Positions 15,903 through 23,652 of a stretch of DNA of 64,000 nt are shown piece after piece. The notes beneath the pieces were generated by a model that saw nothing but the letters and a program-made list of their open reading frames with translations, made no database searches and had not been told where the DNA came from. The stretch's first letter is position 1. Every line of letters begins with the position of its first letter. A program made the position numbers and the translations under genes. The stretch spans positions 37,204-101,203 of the forward strand of contig JBBQLG010000003.1 of the NCBI GenBank assembly GCA_038327655.1, in the 5' to 3' direction. Source of the stretch: JBBQLG01 sp038327655. GTDB lineage: Bacteria; Bacteroidota; Bacteroidia; Cytophagales; Spirosomataceae.

Positions 15903-17222
15903 ATGAACACCCGCTTTGGCCAGTACTGGCAGCAACTACAGGAATCGCTTTGGTTTGTACCCGGTTTATTGGTCGTCGGATCGTTTGGCCTGGCGTATGG
16001 TCTGATCGAGTTTGATGTCCACACGGCCTGGCAGGGACAAAAGCAGTTTCCGCTACTGTTCGGTACGGGGGCCGAAGGGTCGCGGGGGATGCTGACTGCC
16101 ATTGCCGGGTCCATGCTGACGGTAGCCGCCCTGGTGTTTTCGCTCACGCTGGCCACCATCACCCAGGTCAGCAGTCAATATTCGCCCAGGGTGCTGCGGA
16201 ACTTTATGCGCGACCGGGTCAATCAGGTCGTGATGGGCTATTTCATCGCCGTTTTTGCGTACTGCTTAGTCGTGCTGGGTACTATTCGCGGTACCGATGA
16301 GCACAAGTTTGTACCCGCTACGGCAGTACTGGCGGGATTGCTGCTGGCGTTGGGTGGGGTGGCCGCGCTCATCTTTTTCATTCACCACATCGCCGAATCG
16401 CTCCAAACAGGCACCATTGTTCGGCGTATTTTTCACGAAACCACCGAGGCCATCGACACGATGTTTCCCGGACGCTTTGGTGAACCCATCGACGACCCGG
16501 TGAAGGCCGAAGCGGCCCTGCGCTACGCCGATGAGCAGACCGGCTGGCATTCCGTGTCGGCCGGGCAGGCGGGCTATCTGCAACGCATCAACACCAATGG
16601 CCTGCTGCGCTGGGCCACCCGGCAGCGGGTGGTGCTGCGCATCGAGCAACCCATGGGCGCGTTTGTGGGGGCGGGCACCAAACTGTTCAGCGTCCGCAGC
16701 GGTATGGAGCGCGACGACCCCAACGAAGCCGACTGGCCCGACGACTTGTTACAGTACGTCAGCATCGGGCGGCACCGCAACATCGAGCAGGACGTGGCCT
16801 TCGGCATTCAGCAATTGGTGGATATTGCGCTGAAAGCCCTTTCGCCCGGCATCAACGACACGACTACGGCCATCATGGCGGTCGATTATCTGGGAGCCAT
16901 TGGCGAACGGCTGGCCCGCAACGAGTTTCCGGCCCGGCTCCGTTCCGACGGAAAACACCTGCGGGTGATGGTCCGTACTGCCGATTTTGCCGACTACATC
17001 CGGCTCACGTTCGATCTGCCCCGCGTCAACGCGAAGGGAAATCATGCCGTATTCCGGCGGTTGCTGCGGGCGTTGGCCTTAGTGGACAGTACGGTTTGCT
17101 CGCCCGACCGTCGGCCCGTGCTGGCGCAGCAGGCCCGGATGCTGCTGGACTATGCCAATCAGACGCTGGCTACCGACTACGAAAAGGAAAGTGTGCGAAA
17201 GTTGTTCAGTGAGTTATTTTGA
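15903..17222 (+). CDS. DUF2254 membrane protein
   Basis: A 439-residue inner-membrane protein with four hydrophobic helices in the first 160 residues (about 17-37, 63-85, 108-128, 138-160) and a large soluble C-terminal domain containing VAFGIQQLVDIALKALSPGINDTTTAIMAVDYL, the hallmark of DUF2254. Function unknown; the fold of the conserved part hints at a channel or transporter regulator. It is divergent from the STAS-like gene (80 bp apart). Confidence 0.9.
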   Translation: MNTRFGQYWQQLQESLWFVPGLLVVGSFGLAYGLIEFDVHTAWQGQKQFPLLFGTGAEGSRGMLTAIAGSMLTVAALVFSLTLATITQVSSQYSPRVLRNFMRDRVNQVVMGYFIAVFAYCLVVLGTIRGTDEHKFVPATAVLAGLLLALGGVAALIFFIHHIAESLQTGTIVRRIFHETTEAIDTMFPGRFGEPIDDPVKAEAALRYADEQTGWHSVSAGQAGYLQRINTNGLLRWATRQRVVLRIEQPMGAFVGAGTKLFSVRSGMERDDPNEADWPDDLLQYVSIGRHRNIEQDVAFGIQQLVDIALKALSPGINDTTTAIMAVDYLGAIGERLARNEFPARLRSDGKHLRVMVRTADFADYIRLTFDLPRVNAKGNHAVFRRLLRALALVDSTVCSPDRRPVLAQQARMLLDYANQTLATDYEKESVRKLFSELF

Positions 17223-17518
17223 CTCCGGGTAGTGAAAGCGATGCAACATTTTTCGATGTTTGGTTTAGGAACCTTATGTCGGCTCAATTTCCCGTTAACG
17301 AACGGTTTGGGGATTGGTGAAGTGGGGAAATTAGAAGTACAAATGCTCAGTTCAGCACTTCTGCCTCCATTTTGCCAAACCGCTGTTATGCCTTCGTTGT
17401 ACTTTTTCTGTCGTGGTTTGTCTATCCATTATATCTGTCTTTGGTGCGGTTGCAAAAAAGCAAATGTGCCACCAAAAGCATTGGATTTCAATTCAAAAAT
17501 ATTTCCTTAAAAGCACTC

Positions 17519-17908
17519 TTACTTTTTCTTTTTCAACTCGTTGTTAAGCCTGTATCGCTTCCCCCAGTCTGCCATTGTTTGCAATATGGGCGATAGTGTG
17601 AGTCCAAACTCCGTTAAAGTGTATTCTACCTTTGGAGGAATCTCTGCATAAATTTTTCTGCTAATAATACCATCATCTTCTAATTCTCTGAGCTGTTGCG
17701 TAAGCATAGATTGTGTTATGCCCGTTACACTACGCTTCAATTCGCCAAACCTTGCGGGGGCAGTGATGTAAATGGCATTGATTAATATTGGTTTCCACTT
17801 GCCACCCAAAACTTTCATCGTAGAAGCCACAGGGTAGTTATTTTCATCAAAAATGAAATTTTTTCTAATTTCAACTTCTTGATTATCAAGATTAGTATTG
17901 TTTTTCAT
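17519..17908 (-). CDS. HxlR-family transcriptional regulator
   Basis: A 129-residue winged-helix protein with the HxlR core: MKVLGGKWKPILINAI, RFGELKRSVTGITQSMLTQQLRELEDDGIISRKIY, VEYTLTEFGLTL. The frame is open to 17971, but a -7 box lies there, so ATG 17908 (MKNNTNLDNQ) is chosen. HxlR regulators respond to electrophiles, quinones or aldehydes, and this one is divergent from the azoreductase gene 131 bp away, its likely target. The gene is markedly AT-rich compared with the flanking DUF2254 gene, suggesting transfer. Confidence 0.92.
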   Translation of the reverse strand: MKNNTNLDNQEVEIRKNFIFDENNYPVASTMKVLGGKWKPILINAIYITAPARFGELKRSVTGITQSMLTQQLRELEDDGIISRKIYAEIPPKVEYTLTEFGLTLSPILQTMADWGKRYRLNNELKKKK

Positions 17909-17968
17909 ACTTACTCTGTTTAATAATCCTACTTGTTTATCTATTACATACTCTGGATGTTTGCAGTA

Positions 17969-17976
17969 CAAAAGTA
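17969..17976 (-). promoter_or_regulatory. Bacteroidota -7 box (TACTTTTG)
   Basis: Exact TAnnTTTG match on the minus strand, 60 bp before the hxlR start, in the hxlR-azoR divergent region. Confidence 0.5.
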
Positions 17977-18039
17977 AATAAAACTAATGAGCATCGCCAC
18001 TAATCATCAATTATTCACCACATTCAAACACTTTTTCTT

Positions 18040-18663
18040 ATGACTCACACCCCATACCGCACCCTTGAAATTCTGCGCTTGGACAGTAGCCCGCGGTATG
18101 CCGATTCAGTAACTCGGCAACTAACCACCCAATTGGTAGCGCGCCTACTCCGGGATCATCCCGAAGCTAACGTTACAACCCGCGATTTAGCGGTAGGCCT
18201 ACCCCTCCCAACGGAGGCAATGGTTGATGGGATTTTGTACTCCATGCAAAACCCCACCCCGGCCATGCAGGCCGCTAAGCAGCTTTCCGACGAAATGGTG
18301 GCAGAACTGCTCACCGCCGACGTGGTGGTACTCGGCCTGCCGCTTTACAACTGGACCGTTCCCTCCACGTTCAAGGCGTACGTTGACCATATCAGCCGTC
18401 CCGGCTCGACCTTTGAATACGTTGACGGCGTTTCTCACGGCAAACTTGGCGCACAAAGCGTGTACATCATTTTTACCAGCGGGGGCACCGGCATAGGCAG
18501 CGACAAGGATTTCGCAACACCGTACGCAAAATATTTGTGGCAAACGCTGGGTATTCAACACGTGCAGTTTATTGAGGCCTCCGGGCTTTTGTTCAACGCT
18601 GCAGAAAGTATACAGAATGCCGAAGCGCAGATTGACCAACTCGAGTTACCCGTATTTGCTTGA
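18040..18663 (+). CDS. azoR: FMN-dependent NADH-azoreductase (AzoR-like)
   Basis: A 207-residue flavodoxin-like protein. The first strand and loop (ILRLDSSPRYADSVTRQL) match the FMN-phosphate loop of AzoR; VVLGLPLYNWTVPSTFKAYVDHISRPGSTF and a later SGGTG loop are family signatures. AzoR enzymes reduce quinones and azo compounds by two electrons with NADH. The gene is divergent from hxlR, a standard regulator-target arrangement, and is followed at 61 bp by a VOC protein. Confidence 0.92.
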   Translation: MTHTPYRTLEILRLDSSPRYADSVTRQLTTQLVARLLRDHPEANVTTRDLAVGLPLPTEAMVDGILYSMQNPTPAMQAAKQLSDEMVAELLTADVVVLGLPLYNWTVPSTFKAYVDHISRPGSTFEYVDGVSHGKLGAQSVYIIFTSGGTGIGSDKDFATPYAKYLWQTLGIQHVQFIEASGLLFNAAESIQNAEAQIDQLELPVFA

Positions 18664-18724
18664 TTACTGATGAATTTATATTGATAACTAAAAACAATAA
18701 ACACTCGAATAAACTTTAATAAAC

Positions 18725-19090
18725 ATGGTAAATTCTCTAAATTGGTTTGAAATACCAGCTACAGATTTCGAAAGAGCAAAAACTTTTTATGCAAAAGTTT
18801 TAGATGTTCAAATTCATGACGACCCTAATATGCAATATGCATATTTACCGTCTGATCCACAAAAAGGCGGATTTGGCGGAGCAATTGCTTGCGGTGAAAA
18901 CTATGTTCCTGCAATGACCGGCACAACTGTTTACTTAGATGGCGGAAATGACCTTTCAGTTCCATTAGGCAGAGTAGAAAGTGCCGGTGGAACAGTTATT
19001 TTGCCGAAAACTTCTATTGGTGACAGGGGCTTCATTGCACTTTTTATCGACACAGAAGCAAACAAAGTTGGATTCCATTCAATGGGATAA
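18725..19090 (+). CDS. VOC-family protein (glyoxalase/bleomycin resistance fold)
   Basis: A 121-residue protein with the paired beta-alpha-beta-beta-beta modules of the vicinal-oxygen-chelate fold: NWFEIPATDFERAKTFYAKVLD at the start and a second module ending GFIALFIDTEANKVGFHSM. Codon use is very AT-rich, unlike most of the window and more like Flavobacteriales genes, so it was probably acquired. Substrate unknown. Confidence 0.9.
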   Translation: MVNSLNWFEIPATDFERAKTFYAKVLDVQIHDDPNMQYAYLPSDPQKGGFGGAIACGENYVPAMTGTTVYLDGGNDLSVPLGRVESAGGTVILPKTSIGDRGFIALFIDTEANKVGFHSMG

Positions 19091-19118
19091 TACAGAGTTC
19101 TCCCGCATATTTATAAAA

Positions 19119-19158
19119 AAGCTGATAGAAGTATCATCATTGATATTTCTATCAGCTT
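19119..19158. terminator. Strong hairpin after the VOC gene
   Basis: A 12-bp stem (19119-19130 with 19147-19158) extended by a G-T pair and five more base pairs around a TCAT loop. A6 precedes it, giving U6 on the minus strand. Lies 28 bp after the VOC stop. Confidence 0.55.
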
Positions 19159-19559
19159 CGCGCTATGTCCATCTGCGTTTACGCCATTATCGGGGTTTAC
19201 GTACCATCCCGTGGGCTTTGGAGTGTCGGGCAAAATTAAATGTGGTGTTTGTGTGTCGGCAATTGCGTTGATAAACACCTCTTTTAATTTTGTGAAGCGT
19301 TGGCATTTTCTTGTCTGATATCTGCAAAAATGTTAACGTTTTGTACTGTCGCTCTACAATGAGGCATAACTTTTCAACATACGAAAGTTTTGTTGTGCTT
19401 TGAAAACAAATGATTAAACTATTCGCATTGAACTTATTTTGGCGTTACCAAACTGTCTGGTGTCCTTAAAAATGAGATTTTGCAATTTGAAATGCTAACA
19501 ATGTCCGGGGCCATTGCGCAAAAGCACACTTTTCGACCGAACTACACACTGCTGTTAAC
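19159..19559. other. AT-rich stretch without a recognised gene
   Basis: About 400 bp between the VOC gene and the Doc gene. No reading frame with family resemblance, no tRNA and no clear repeat was seen. It continues the AT-rich composition of the azoR-VOC group and may be part of the same transferred segment. Confidence 0.5.
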
Positions 19560-19958
19560 TCACGTAACGGGCTGGATATGGCGTTTAAACCAATCCTGGA
19601 CCGACTCCAGCGTGTGCTCGGCCGAGGCTACCGCGAGGGTGAACTGCGTTAATAACTCGCCGTCAATGATCAGATCGTAGTCGTTTAGCTGTAGAAAAAG
19701 CAGGGCCGCTTCCAGTCCCGTACGCTTGTTGCCGTCCTGAAAAATGTGGTTGCAAATGATGTTGAACATATACAGGCCCGCCTTCTGGTGAATATCCGGG
19801 TACAGCGGTTCACCAAACATCTCGGCCTGCACGGCTTCCAGTAGATAATCCAAATTTTCTTCGTGCAGGAGGTCTTCCGGTGGCACAAAATTGCCGCCTA
19901 CATCTTTGATCGTCAGATGATTGATAAGCGTAACATCCTCTTTTTTCAGGTACTCCAT
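19560..19958 (-). CDS. doc: Doc-type toxin (Fic/Doc fold, death-on-curing)
   Basis: A 132-residue protein of Doc length. The catalytic loop HIFQDGNKRTG (His71, Phe73, Asp75, Asn77, Lys78, Arg79) matches the Doc consensus HxFxDxNKR rather than the longer Fic version. Doc phosphorylates elongation factor Tu and halts translation. It starts in the stop codon of the small upstream gene (TGATG overlap), the normal antitoxin-toxin order. Confidence 0.9.
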   Translation of the reverse strand: MEYLKKEDVTLINHLTIKDVGGNFVPPEDLLHEENLDYLLEAVQAEMFGEPLYPDIHQKAGLYMFNIICNHIFQDGNKRTGLEAALLFLQLNDYDLIIDGELLTQFTLAVASAEHTLESVQDWFKRHIQPVT

Positions 19959-20158
19959 CAGGCGAGTGCTTTGAAAACGTCATGATATCGCTCAAAATCC
20001 CGGCGAATAATGGCTTCAATTTTGGCTTTTCTATCGGGTTCTGCGCCCTTCAATTCATCCTCGATCACTTCTTTTACGATTGCCTTTAATAAGGTTTTAT
20101 CCTCCTGTAGCAGTTCGCGGATCACCTGTTTAACAGCTTCTTTCTCCAGTGATGTCAT
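19958..20158 (-). CDS. Probable antitoxin of the Doc toxin
   Basis: A 66-residue, highly charged helical protein (MTSLEKEAVKQVIRELLQED..., ending DFERYHDVFKALA). The open frame runs to 20260 but a promoter box at 20175-20182 and the translated sequence support ATG 20158. Position and one-base overlap with doc identify it as the antitoxin. It does not look like Phd/YefM or AbrB antitoxins, so the antitoxin family is not recognised. Confidence 0.75.
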   Translation of the reverse strand: MTSLEKEAVKQVIRELLQEDKTLLKAIVKEVIEDELKGAEPDRKAKIEAIIRRDFERYHDVFKALA

Positions 20159-20174
20159 GGTCGTCGTGTTTTTA

Positions 20175-20182
20175 CAAAAATA
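20175..20182 (-). promoter_or_regulatory. -7 box of the antitoxin-doc operon (TATTTTTG)
   Basis: Exact TAnnTTTG match on the minus strand, 16 bp before the antitoxin ATG. Confidence 0.5.
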
Positions 20183-20252
20183 ATCGGTTTTTCCGGTTTT
20201 GGGCCGACTCGTCCCGCCCGATGCCGTTCTCCCGGATTGTGGCGAAATGCCT

Positions 20253-20308
20253 CTAAGCATATTCTAAGTAATCGTTAAGCGGGTTCTAAGATGGGGTCGG
20301 GAAATTTG
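20253..20308 (+). promoter_or_regulatory. Array of four CTAAG-type repeats at 11-bp period plus -7 box (site A)
   Basis: CTAAG at 20253 and 20264, TTAAG at 20275, CTAAG at 20286: exactly 11 bp from one to the next. The octamer GAAATTTG, close to TAnnTTTG, starts 15 bp after the start of the last repeat, and the lipoprotein ATG follows at 20348. The 11-bp period fits tandem binding by an OmpR/PhoB-type regulator. Equivalent sites lie at 23541 and 25489. Confidence 0.7.
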
Positions 20309-20347
20309 TAGCGTTGTCGGAATACATAGTCCGGCACTTACCAACCA

Positions 20348-20746
20348 ATGAAACGTCTCATCTCCATCACTACGGTCCTCGTCCTTGCCCTGATGATCGG
20401 GTCCTGTACCCCCAAAATGAAATTTGCCACATCGTCGGTCGTGCCGGCTGCTACGGGTTCTGTCGCCGTTAAAAAGGACAAGAACAACAACTACGTCGTC
20501 AGTGTAAGCGTCATGAATCTGGCGCCCCCGGAGCGACTCAATCCACCCCAGCAGGTCTATGTTGTCTGGACGGAGCTGGAGCAGAACAGCGTGAAGAAAT
20601 TAGGTCTGCTCAAACCGGCATCCAACACATTGAAGGCCAGCCTAACGGCACCGGCCGTGAGTAAACCCGTCCGCGTTTTTATCACAGCCGAGCGCGATGC
20701 CGACATTCAATATCCCGCCGGTGCTGAAGTGCTTACAGCCCGGTAG
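20348..20746 (+). CDS. Small lipoprotein of unknown function
   Basis: A 132-residue protein with a lipoprotein signal: hydrophobic residues 5-17 and lipobox IGSC (Cys20). The mature part looks like a single beta-sandwich (NNYVVSVSVMNLAPPERLNPPQQVYVVWTELE...VRVFITAERDADIQYPAG), similar in feel to anti-sigma or CHRD-like beta domains, but no family is assigned. First gene of a unit that continues with a membrane-anchored sensor-like protein, MscS and AI-2E proteins, under repeat array A. Confidence 0.75.
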   Translation: MKRLISITTVLVLALMIGSCTPKMKFATSSVVPAATGSVAVKKDKNNNYVVSVSVMNLAPPERLNPPQQVYVVWTELEQNSVKKLGLLKPASNTLKASLTAPAVSKPVRVFITAERDADIQYPAGAEVLTAR

Positions 20747-20808
20747 TAGGGATAGGGATATTGCCCGTGCTATTTGTATCATCCTTTACAAAGCAAACAT
20801 CTGTATTA

Positions 20809-21375
20809 ATGAACACGAAAAGCCAACCAGCCAATAGGGATGCCCCCGACAGGACGACCCTACCCCTCCCGCTATTTTTGTATGGCATTATCCTTTTTCT
20901 GGTACTCGGCGCGGGATATCTGCTTTTCCGAAACTGGCAACTGGCCAACGAGTTTGACCAGAACCGGAAATCACTGATCCAAACGGCCCGGCAAAATCAG
21001 TTGACCAGCGACCGTCAGCAACTCACGCTCGGCCTCACTACCTTCTCCTGGGCCGTACGCAATGCGCTGTTGCAGAACAAGCCCGGCGAAGTCAACGAGT
21101 ACTTCAATACGCTGGTTCAGCGGCAGGGGATAAAGGAAATTCTGCTGGTCGATACGGCCGGTAAAGTGACGTTGTCGACCAACAAAAAGAACCAGGGATT
21201 GCCCTACGCCGGTCGTTTTCCGGCGTATCTGCTTGAGCAGACAGCGGTGTACTTCAGTGGTAAGGTGCCATACGAACTGTCGATACCCATCACCGCACCC
21301 AACCGACGGCTCGGTACGCTGGTTATGTTTTACCAGCCTCAGGCTGTGTTACCCGATGTAGCTGTAACGCCCTAA
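20809..21375 (+). CDS. Membrane-anchored protein with an extracytoplasmic sensor-like domain
   Basis: A 188-residue protein: one N-terminal membrane helix (about residues 18-40), then a helical stretch (NEFDQNRKSLIQTARQNQL) and a domain with GIKEILLVDTAGKVTLSTNKKNQG, which resembles the PAS/dCACHE sensor domains of histidine kinases, but with no kinase behind it. The frame is open from 20761; ATG 20809 gives the sensible start MNTKSQPANR. It could modulate the MscS or kinase partners; that is inference. Confidence 0.65.
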   Translation: MNTKSQPANRDAPDRTTLPLPLFLYGIILFLVLGAGYLLFRNWQLANEFDQNRKSLIQTARQNQLTSDRQQLTLGLTTFSWAVRNALLQNKPGEVNEYFNTLVQRQGIKEILLVDTAGKVTLSTNKKNQGLPYAGRFPAYLLEQTAVYFSGKVPYELSIPITAPNRRLGTLVMFYQPQAVLPDVAVTP

Positions 21376-21400
21376 ATCACGTAGCCCCGTTTCACTATTC

Positions 21401-22384
21401 ATGTTGGCCAACCTACTGTTATTGCTCCAGCCCAACGGCGTTAACCAGCCGCCGTTCACCATCAACGACGGCATTACCCTGTTCTGGAACACCGTCCGGG
21501 ATTTCATCAAGGGAGCCGTCGAACGGTTGCCCTACCTCATTGTAGGCACGCTGGTATTTTTCCTGTTCTGGTTGCTGGCCAAAGGCGTTAAGCGGGTCAT
21601 TAACCGGGTAGCCGTGCGGAGCCATGCCATCAACGATACGCTGGCCAACTTAGTCGCCCGCATTGTCAGCACCCTGATTACCATTTTCGGCATTCTGGCC
21701 GCTGCAGTCGTCATCATTCCGTCGTTCAAACCCGGCGATGTGATTGCGGGGCTGGGCGTTACCTCGGTGGCCATCGGGTTTGCCTTTAAGGACATTCTGC
21801 AAAACTACTTTGCGGGTCTGCTGATTCTCTGGCAGCAACCCTTCATCGTAGGCGATCAGATTCGGGTGAAGGACTATGAAGGCACGGTCGAGACGATCAA
21901 TATGCGTTCGACCCAACTCAAAACCTACGAGGGCGAACGGGTCATCATTCCGAACGGTGACGTCTATACGAGTTCGGTACTGGTGCGCACGGCCTTTACT
22001 AAGCGCCGGGTCAAGTTTGTGGTCGGCATCGGCTACCCCGACTCCATCGAAGAGGCCCGTCAGGTGATTCATGATGTTTTACAGGGCATCGAGGGGGTTT
22101 TGCCCGACCCCGGCCCCTGGGTATACGTGTCGGAACTGGCCGGGTCGTCGGTGAATCTGACGGTTTATTTCTGGGTCGAATCGCAGCAGGCCAACGCGCT
22201 AAACGTAAGCGATCAGGTCGTAACGGGTATCAAACTGGCCCTCGACAAAGCCGGTATCGACATGCCATTTCCGCATACCGTCGTCCTGCTGGAACAACAG
22301 CCCACGACCAACGGCCCGGCGATTCTGTCGCGCCCCCCCGCCAAAACCAAACCGGCCGAACCCGCCAACGGGCAGGCCCACTGA
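21401..22384 (+). CDS. mscS: MscS-family mechanosensitive channel
   Basis: A 327-residue protein with three membrane helices (about 40-60, 85-110, 115-135). The pore helix and following beta domain read GLGVTSVAIGFAFKDILQNYFAGLLILWQQPFIVGDQI..., the MscS signature, then a C-terminal alpha/beta domain and a proline-rich, disordered tail. It releases osmolytes on hypo-osmotic shock. It lies 25 bp after the sensor-like gene and 9 bp before the AI-2E gene, so one operon. Confidence 0.95.
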   Translation: MLANLLLLLQPNGVNQPPFTINDGITLFWNTVRDFIKGAVERLPYLIVGTLVFFLFWLLAKGVKRVINRVAVRSHAINDTLANLVARIVSTLITIFGILAAAVVIIPSFKPGDVIAGLGVTSVAIGFAFKDILQNYFAGLLILWQQPFIVGDQIRVKDYEGTVETINMRSTQLKTYEGERVIIPNGDVYTSSVLVRTAFTKRRVKFVVGIGYPDSIEEARQVIHDVLQGIEGVLPDPGPWVYVSELAGSSVNLTVYFWVESQQANALNVSDQVVTGIKLALDKAGIDMPFPHTVVLLEQQPTTNGPAILSRPPAKTKPAEPANGQAH

Positions 22385-22393
22385 CGTTTCTTT

Positions 22394-23440
22394 ATGGATG
22401 CTACACCCCCTTCTCTCGCCCGTAATGCCGCTACCGTTTCGTTCGTTGCCCTGTCGTTACTGGCTCTGTTTCTGCTCATTGGCTACGCGGCCAACTTTTT
22501 CTTCCTGGTTTTCGGGGGTATCACTATCGCCGTCGTGTTCAGTAGCCTGAGCCACTTCGTTGAGCGCAAAACGCCCCTTTCCTACGGCCTTTCGGTGGCG
22601 GTGGTTATGCTCCTGCTGGTGGCACTGATCGCGGGCATCGGGCTGGCGCTGGCCCCGACGGTAAGTGCGCAGGCCGACCAACTGGTGCAGTCGCTGCCGC
22701 AGTCCATCAACGACCTGAAAGCCACGCTGGGGCAGTCGGCCTGGGGAAAGCGGCTGCTGGCCGACATCCCCCAGAACCCCGGCAAACTGCTGTCGTCGGG
22801 CGGGTCGGCCAAGGATGTGCTGTCGCAGATGACGGGTGTGGTGTCGGGTACGCTGGGCGGTCTGGTTAATGTGCTGATCGTGCTGATTACCGGCATCTAT
22901 CTGGCGTCGAGTCCGGGCAACTACCGCAACGGGTTTGTGCGTTTGTTCAATCCCGCGTACCGCGACCGGCTATTAGGCGTACTGGATCAGTGCTACGAAA
23001 CGCTCAAAAACTGGTTTATCAGCCGCAGCATCACCATGACGGTGGTGGGCGTAGCAACGGGTGTTGGCCTGGCCGTGCTGGGGGTTCCGTTCCCCATTGT
23101 GCTGGGCATCATTGCCGGAGTGCTCAACTTCATTCCGAACCTGGGTCCCTACCTCGCGCTGGCCCCGGCTCTGCTGGTTTCTTTCCCGCAGGGACTCATG
23201 CAGCCTGTGTACGTGTTTGCGCTGTATATGGGCGTTCAGTCGCTGGAGGGCTACGTGCTGACCCCGTTGCTCACCAAAAAATACGTGTCGGTGCCGCCCG
23301 CGCTGCTGCTCTTCGGGCAGGTACTGCTGGGGTTGCTGGTTGGGCTGGCCGGAATCCTGTTTGCCTCGCCCCTGATTGCGGTACTGCTGGTGATTGTGGA
23401 GGAATTGTACGTCAAAGACCGGTTGGAAAATAAAGCCTGA
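22394..23440 (+). CDS. AI-2E-family transporter (PerM/TqsA-like)
   Basis: A 348-residue membrane protein with helices at both ends and a soluble central segment (about 85-145). VLNFIPNLGPYLALAPA, LEGYVLTPLLTKKYVSVPPALLLFGQVLLG and GILFASPLIAVLLVIVEELY are typical of this family, whose members export signalling molecules or exchange ions. It is the last gene of the unit that starts at 20348; its association with MscS suggests an osmotic or envelope role. Confidence 0.92.
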   Translation: MDATPPSLARNAATVSFVALSLLALFLLIGYAANFFFLVFGGITIAVVFSSLSHFVERKTPLSYGLSVAVVMLLLVALIAGIGLALAPTVSAQADQLVQSLPQSINDLKATLGQSAWGKRLLADIPQNPGKLLSSGGSAKDVLSQMTGVVSGTLGGLVNVLIVLITGIYLASSPGNYRNGFVRLFNPAYRDRLLGVLDQCYETLKNWFISRSITMTVVGVATGVGLAVLGVPFPIVLGIIAGVLNFIPNLGPYLALAPALLVSFPQGLMQPVYVFALYMGVQSLEGYVLTPLLTKKYVSVPPALLLFGQVLLGLLVGLAGILFASPLIAVLLVIVEELYVKDRLENKA

Positions 23441-23540
23441 CACCGTACGCAGGGGCAGCCCAACGAACTGATTAATGCGTACGAGCATCCGTTTCAGTGC
23501 ATGCAAGCGGTGAGCCGTTTTTGGCTTTTCCGGCTATTTT

Positions 23541-23596
23541 CTAAGGGATTTCTAAGCAAATCGTAAGCCTGCTCTTAGATGTCCGGGATACCTTGC
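23541..23596 (+). promoter_or_regulatory. Array of four CTAAG-type repeats at 11-bp period plus -7 box (site B)
   Basis: CTAAG at 23541 and 23552, GTAAG at 23563 and CTTAG at 23574, exactly 11 bp apart. TACCTTGC, a partial match to TAnnTTTG, starts 15 bp after the start of the last repeat, as at site A. Upstream of the TPR gene. Confidence 0.7.
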
Positions 23597-23652
23597 TGCT
23601 ATAAATCAGACACCTGCTGACCATGCAGTTTACCCTAACACCCCAGAACGCT

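Noticed and set aside
20253..20290. CRISPR-like short repeats
   Set aside because: The repeats are only 5-7 bp with 11-bp period and lie at promoters; no array of long identical repeats exists in the window.
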